Of a stretch of 7,376 nucleotides of DNA, positions 6,077-7,376 are shown piece by piece. The stretch lies in assembly GCA_017935525.1 (NCBI GenBank), contig JAGBHJ010000178.1, positions 1 to 7,376 of the forward strand. Reading direction: 5' to 3'. Below the pieces are notes generated by a model. The model was not told the DNA's origin. It searched no databases and saw only the letters and a list, made by a program, of their open reading frames with translations. Position 1 is the first letter of the stretch. Each line of letters begins with the position of its first letter. The translations under genes were made by a program, and so were the position numbers. The DNA comes from Clostridia bacterium. GTDB taxonomy: Bacteria; Bacillota; Clostridia; HGM11327.

Positions 6077-6394
6077 ATGCCAAACAACGCACTTACAGAA
6101 GCGGTATTCTATATACTGCTGTCGCTGACAAAGCCAATGCACGGCTACGGAATTATGCAAAACACAGAGGCGCTCTCCTCAGGCAGAGTAAAGCTTGCAC
6201 CGGGGACTTTATACGGCGCATTAAACACGTTGCTTGAAAAGGGCTGGATAACTGCCATTGCTGACGGTAACGAGGACAGCAGAAAAAAGGAATACCTTAT
6301 TACAGACCTGGGCAAGCAGGTTGCCCATGCAGAGCTTCTCCGCCTTAAGGAGCTTTATGAAAACGGAAACAAGATCTTGGAGGAAGAAAAATGA
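6077..6394 (+). CDS. PadR-family transcriptional regulator
   Basis: This encodes 105 residues, the usual size for the short (PadR-s1/2-like) group: a winged helix-turn-helix plus one C-terminal helix for dimerisation. Diagnostic features are the start LTEAVFYILLSL, MHGYGIMQ (21-28), the recognition-helix region APGTLYGALNTLLEKGWI (41-58), the basic wing SRKKEYLITDLGK (72-84) and the final helix (about 85-104). An upstream in-frame ATG at 5990 lies in the promoter and is rejected; the ATG at 6077 has a perfect AAAGGAGG (6063-6070) 6 bases before it. Its stop overlaps the start of the DUF2812 gene (ATGA). The palindromes at its promoter suggest it represses its own operon. The inducer is unknown; many PadR proteins respond to small toxic or cell-envelope-active compounds. 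Confidence 0.95.
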   Translation: MPNNALTEAVFYILLSLTKPMHGYGIMQNTEALSSGRVKLAPGTLYGALNTLLEKGWITAIADGNEDSRKKEYLITDLGKQVAHAELLRLKELYENGNKILEEEK

Positions 6395-6930
6395 GACACG
6401 TCGTATACAACGCATTCTGGGTATGGAATTTTGACAAAGAAGAAAAATGGCTTAACGAAATGGCTGCAAAGGGCTTGTGCCTGGTTTCCATCAACGGCTT
6501 CAGGTACGAATTTGAGGATTGCGTTCCGGGTGAATACACTATCAAGATGGAGCTTTTGAAAAAAAGCCCCAAAAAGCCCGAGAGCAAAAAATATCTTGAA
6601 TTCTTGGAGGAAACGGGGGCTGAATTCGTCGGAAGCTTTTCCAACTGGGTATATCTGCGCAAGAACCGCAGTAAGGGCGAATTTGAGCTTTATTCCGACA
6701 ACAAATCAAGAGTGGAGCATTTGTCCAGAATACTCAAAACAATTCTCTACGTGCTTATTATGAATTTCCTTGCAGGTGCTCTCAATATCTGGATATTGAT
6801 ACAAAGCCATATGTTTATGAACGCTGTGGGAGTTATCAATATAATTCTTGCATTTATCGGTATTTTTGGCTACGTACATATCAGCAAAAAGCTCAAGCGC
6901 ATCAAAAAGGAAGCCGAGCTTTTTGAATAA
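6391..6930 (+). CDS. DUF2812 membrane protein, PadR partner
   Basis: This encodes 179 residues. The N-terminal part (about 8-100) matches the DUF2812 pattern: FDKEEKWLNEMAAKGLCL (14-31) followed by an aromatic beta-rich stretch (YEFEDCVPGEYTIKME, 39-54) and VGSFSNWVYLRK (80-91). Two hydrophobic helices follow at about 114-137 and 143-164, and the end is basic (SKKLKRIKK), which suggests a cytoplasmic C-terminus by the positive-inside rule. The ATG overlaps the padR stop, and GGAGG (6379-6383) lies 7 bases upstream, so the two are translationally coupled. DUF2812 genes are commonly found beside padR in Firmicutes; the function is not established, though a membrane sensor or partner that modulates PadR is a reasonable guess. 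No terminator follows it before the next promoter. Confidence 0.9.
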   Translation: MRHVVYNAFWVWNFDKEEKWLNEMAAKGLCLVSINGFRYEFEDCVPGEYTIKMELLKKSPKKPESKKYLEFLEETGAEFVGSFSNWVYLRKNRSKGEFELYSDNKSRVEHLSRILKTILYVLIMNFLAGALNIWILIQSHMFMNAVGVINIILAFIGIFGYVHISKKLKRIKKEAELFE

Positions 6931-6955
6931 TTGATTTTGACCTTATACTTTGGGG

Positions 6956-6984
6956 TTGTAAAAAGTCAGTTTTCGTGCTATAAT
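6956..6984 (+). promoter_or_regulatory. Extended -10 promoter of the small membrane protein gene
   Basis: TATAAT (6979-6984) is preceded by TGC, giving the extended -10 form TGnTATAAT. A weaker -35 (TTGTAA, 6956-6961, four of six matches) lies 17 bases upstream. No terminator separates it from the DUF2812 gene, so the downstream gene may also receive readthrough. Confidence 0.75.
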
Positions 6985-7014
6985 ATACTTCACAGAATAA
7001 AAAAGGAGTAGTAT

Positions 7015-7206
7015 ATGGGTATTGAATTGATAATCGCCATCGTAGTGCTGATGGTGCTGATAGTGCTTGCCGTAAAGCTTACAGGCAAGGCCATAAAAGC
7101 CGCCATTGCAATACTGTTTGTGGCATTTGTGGTCTACCTTATAACCGGTACGGACATAATTACAGAATTTATGGAGTACATCGGTCACGGTGACCTTTTA
7201 CCGTAA
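7015..7206 (+). CDS. Small two-helix membrane protein, function unknown
   Basis: This encodes 63 residues. AAGGAG (7003-7008) sits 6 bases before the ATG and a clear promoter lies upstream, which supports a real gene despite its length. Residues about 3-20 (Ile/Val/Leu-rich) and 29-45 form two hydrophobic helices joined by a short basic loop with Lys21, Lys25 and Lys28, which should face the cytoplasm. The tail (46-63) is acidic and polar and would then be outside. I recognise no family. The context next to a PadR/DUF2812 operon could mean a membrane-stress role, but this is only a guess. A type I toxin is less likely, because I see no antisense RNA promoter and the two-helix, basic-loop form is not typical of one. 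Confidence 0.8.
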   Translation: MGIELIIAIVVLMVLIVLAVKLTGKAIKAAIAILFVAFVVYLITGTDIITEFMEYIGHGDLLP

Positions 7207-7236
7207 AACACATCAAACAAAAGCGCCTATGCAGTA

Positions 7237-7288
7237 ATGGGCACGCGCGATAACGAAGGATTAACATAAGTTATTCGAGCGTGCCCAT
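7237..7288. repeat. Long imperfect inverted repeat
   Basis: ATGGGCACGC (7237-7246) is fully complementary to GCGTGCCCAT (7279-7288). Pairing continues inward through CG and ATAAC (7248-7254) with GTTAT and CG (7270-7277), broken by one mismatch and one bulge, with a 15-nt loop. No T-run follows, so it is not a standard terminator, though it could mark the end of the small membrane protein transcript. Confidence 0.8.
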
Positions 7289-7376
7289 AATGAATTGCCC
7301 TAAATGGCATGAATTGGCTTGCGCCGTGAATTGAACTTCGTTCATGAATTGCCTTCGGCATGATAAAGCATAGCAA
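7289..7376. repeat. Array of tiny stem-loops spaced by TGAATTG
   Basis: TGAATTG occurs at 7291, 7310, 7327 and 7345, at steps of 19, 17 and 18 bases. Between the copies are different but self-complementary words: TGCC/GGCA (7296-7309), GGC/GCC with loop TTGC (7315-7324), TGAAC/GTTCA with loop TTC (7332-7344) and TGCC/GGCA with loop TTC (7350-7360). The spacer is kept while the stems vary yet keep pairing. The last bases drift from the pattern. The 170 bases after 7206 hold no credible gene. Confidence 0.75.

Noticed and set aside
7015..7206. Type I toxin interpretation of the small membrane protein.
   Set aside because: No antisense promoter or RNA is visible, and the two-helix layout with a basic loop does not match a toxin family I know.
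7289..7376. CRISPR-like array.
   Set aside because: The constant word is only 7 bases and the variable parts are about 11 bases and self-complementary; no spacer-length unique sequence or cas gene is present.

Overview
The window reads as a chromosomal segment of a low-to-mid GC Gram-positive bacterium, most likely a gut-type clostridium (Bacillota, Clostridia, possibly Oscillospirales). The grounds are a tRNA-sensing T-box leader before valS, strong AGGAGG-type ribosome binding sites, near-perfect sigma-A promoters, Cys-lipidated lipoproteins with Thr-Pro tails, and a PadR/DUF2812 gene pair. The taxon is an inference from gene style, not from a marker match. All genes seen lie on the + strand.

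Layout. 1-108 is the 3' end of an unidentified gene, followed by an intrinsic terminator. 263-1099 is a single-gene unit: consensus promoter, small lipoprotein of unknown function (344-1006), terminator. 1109-4071 is the valine unit: consensus promoter, T-box leader with probable GUA (Val) specifier, antiterminator and terminator, then full-length valyl-tRNA synthetase. A hairpin without a U-run (4079-4106) separates valS from a small conserved protein (4123-4527). That gene overlaps by 4 nt a lipoprotein nuclease (4524-5924) that ends in three Ada-like zinc modules joined by Thr/Pro linkers. No promoter is visible between valS and this pair, so they may be read partly from the T-box promoter. 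A strong terminator closes the unit at 5937-5969.

5990-6930 is a PadR regulator plus DUF2812 membrane protein, overlapping by 4 nt. Two overlapping inverted repeats sit at and just downstream of the -10 box, where a repressor would be expected to act, suggesting autoregulation. 6956-7206 is a small two-helix membrane protein with its own extended -10 promoter. 7207-7376 is non-coding: a long imperfect hairpin, then an array of tiny stem-loops separated by a repeated TGAATTG word, running towards the window edge.

Most of the window is ordinary housekeeping and regulatory sequence. The parts most worth a second look are the three-module nuclease lipoprotein, its possible link to T-box control, the PadR double operator, and the terminal hairpin array. 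I found no clear sign of a wholly new multi-gene system.
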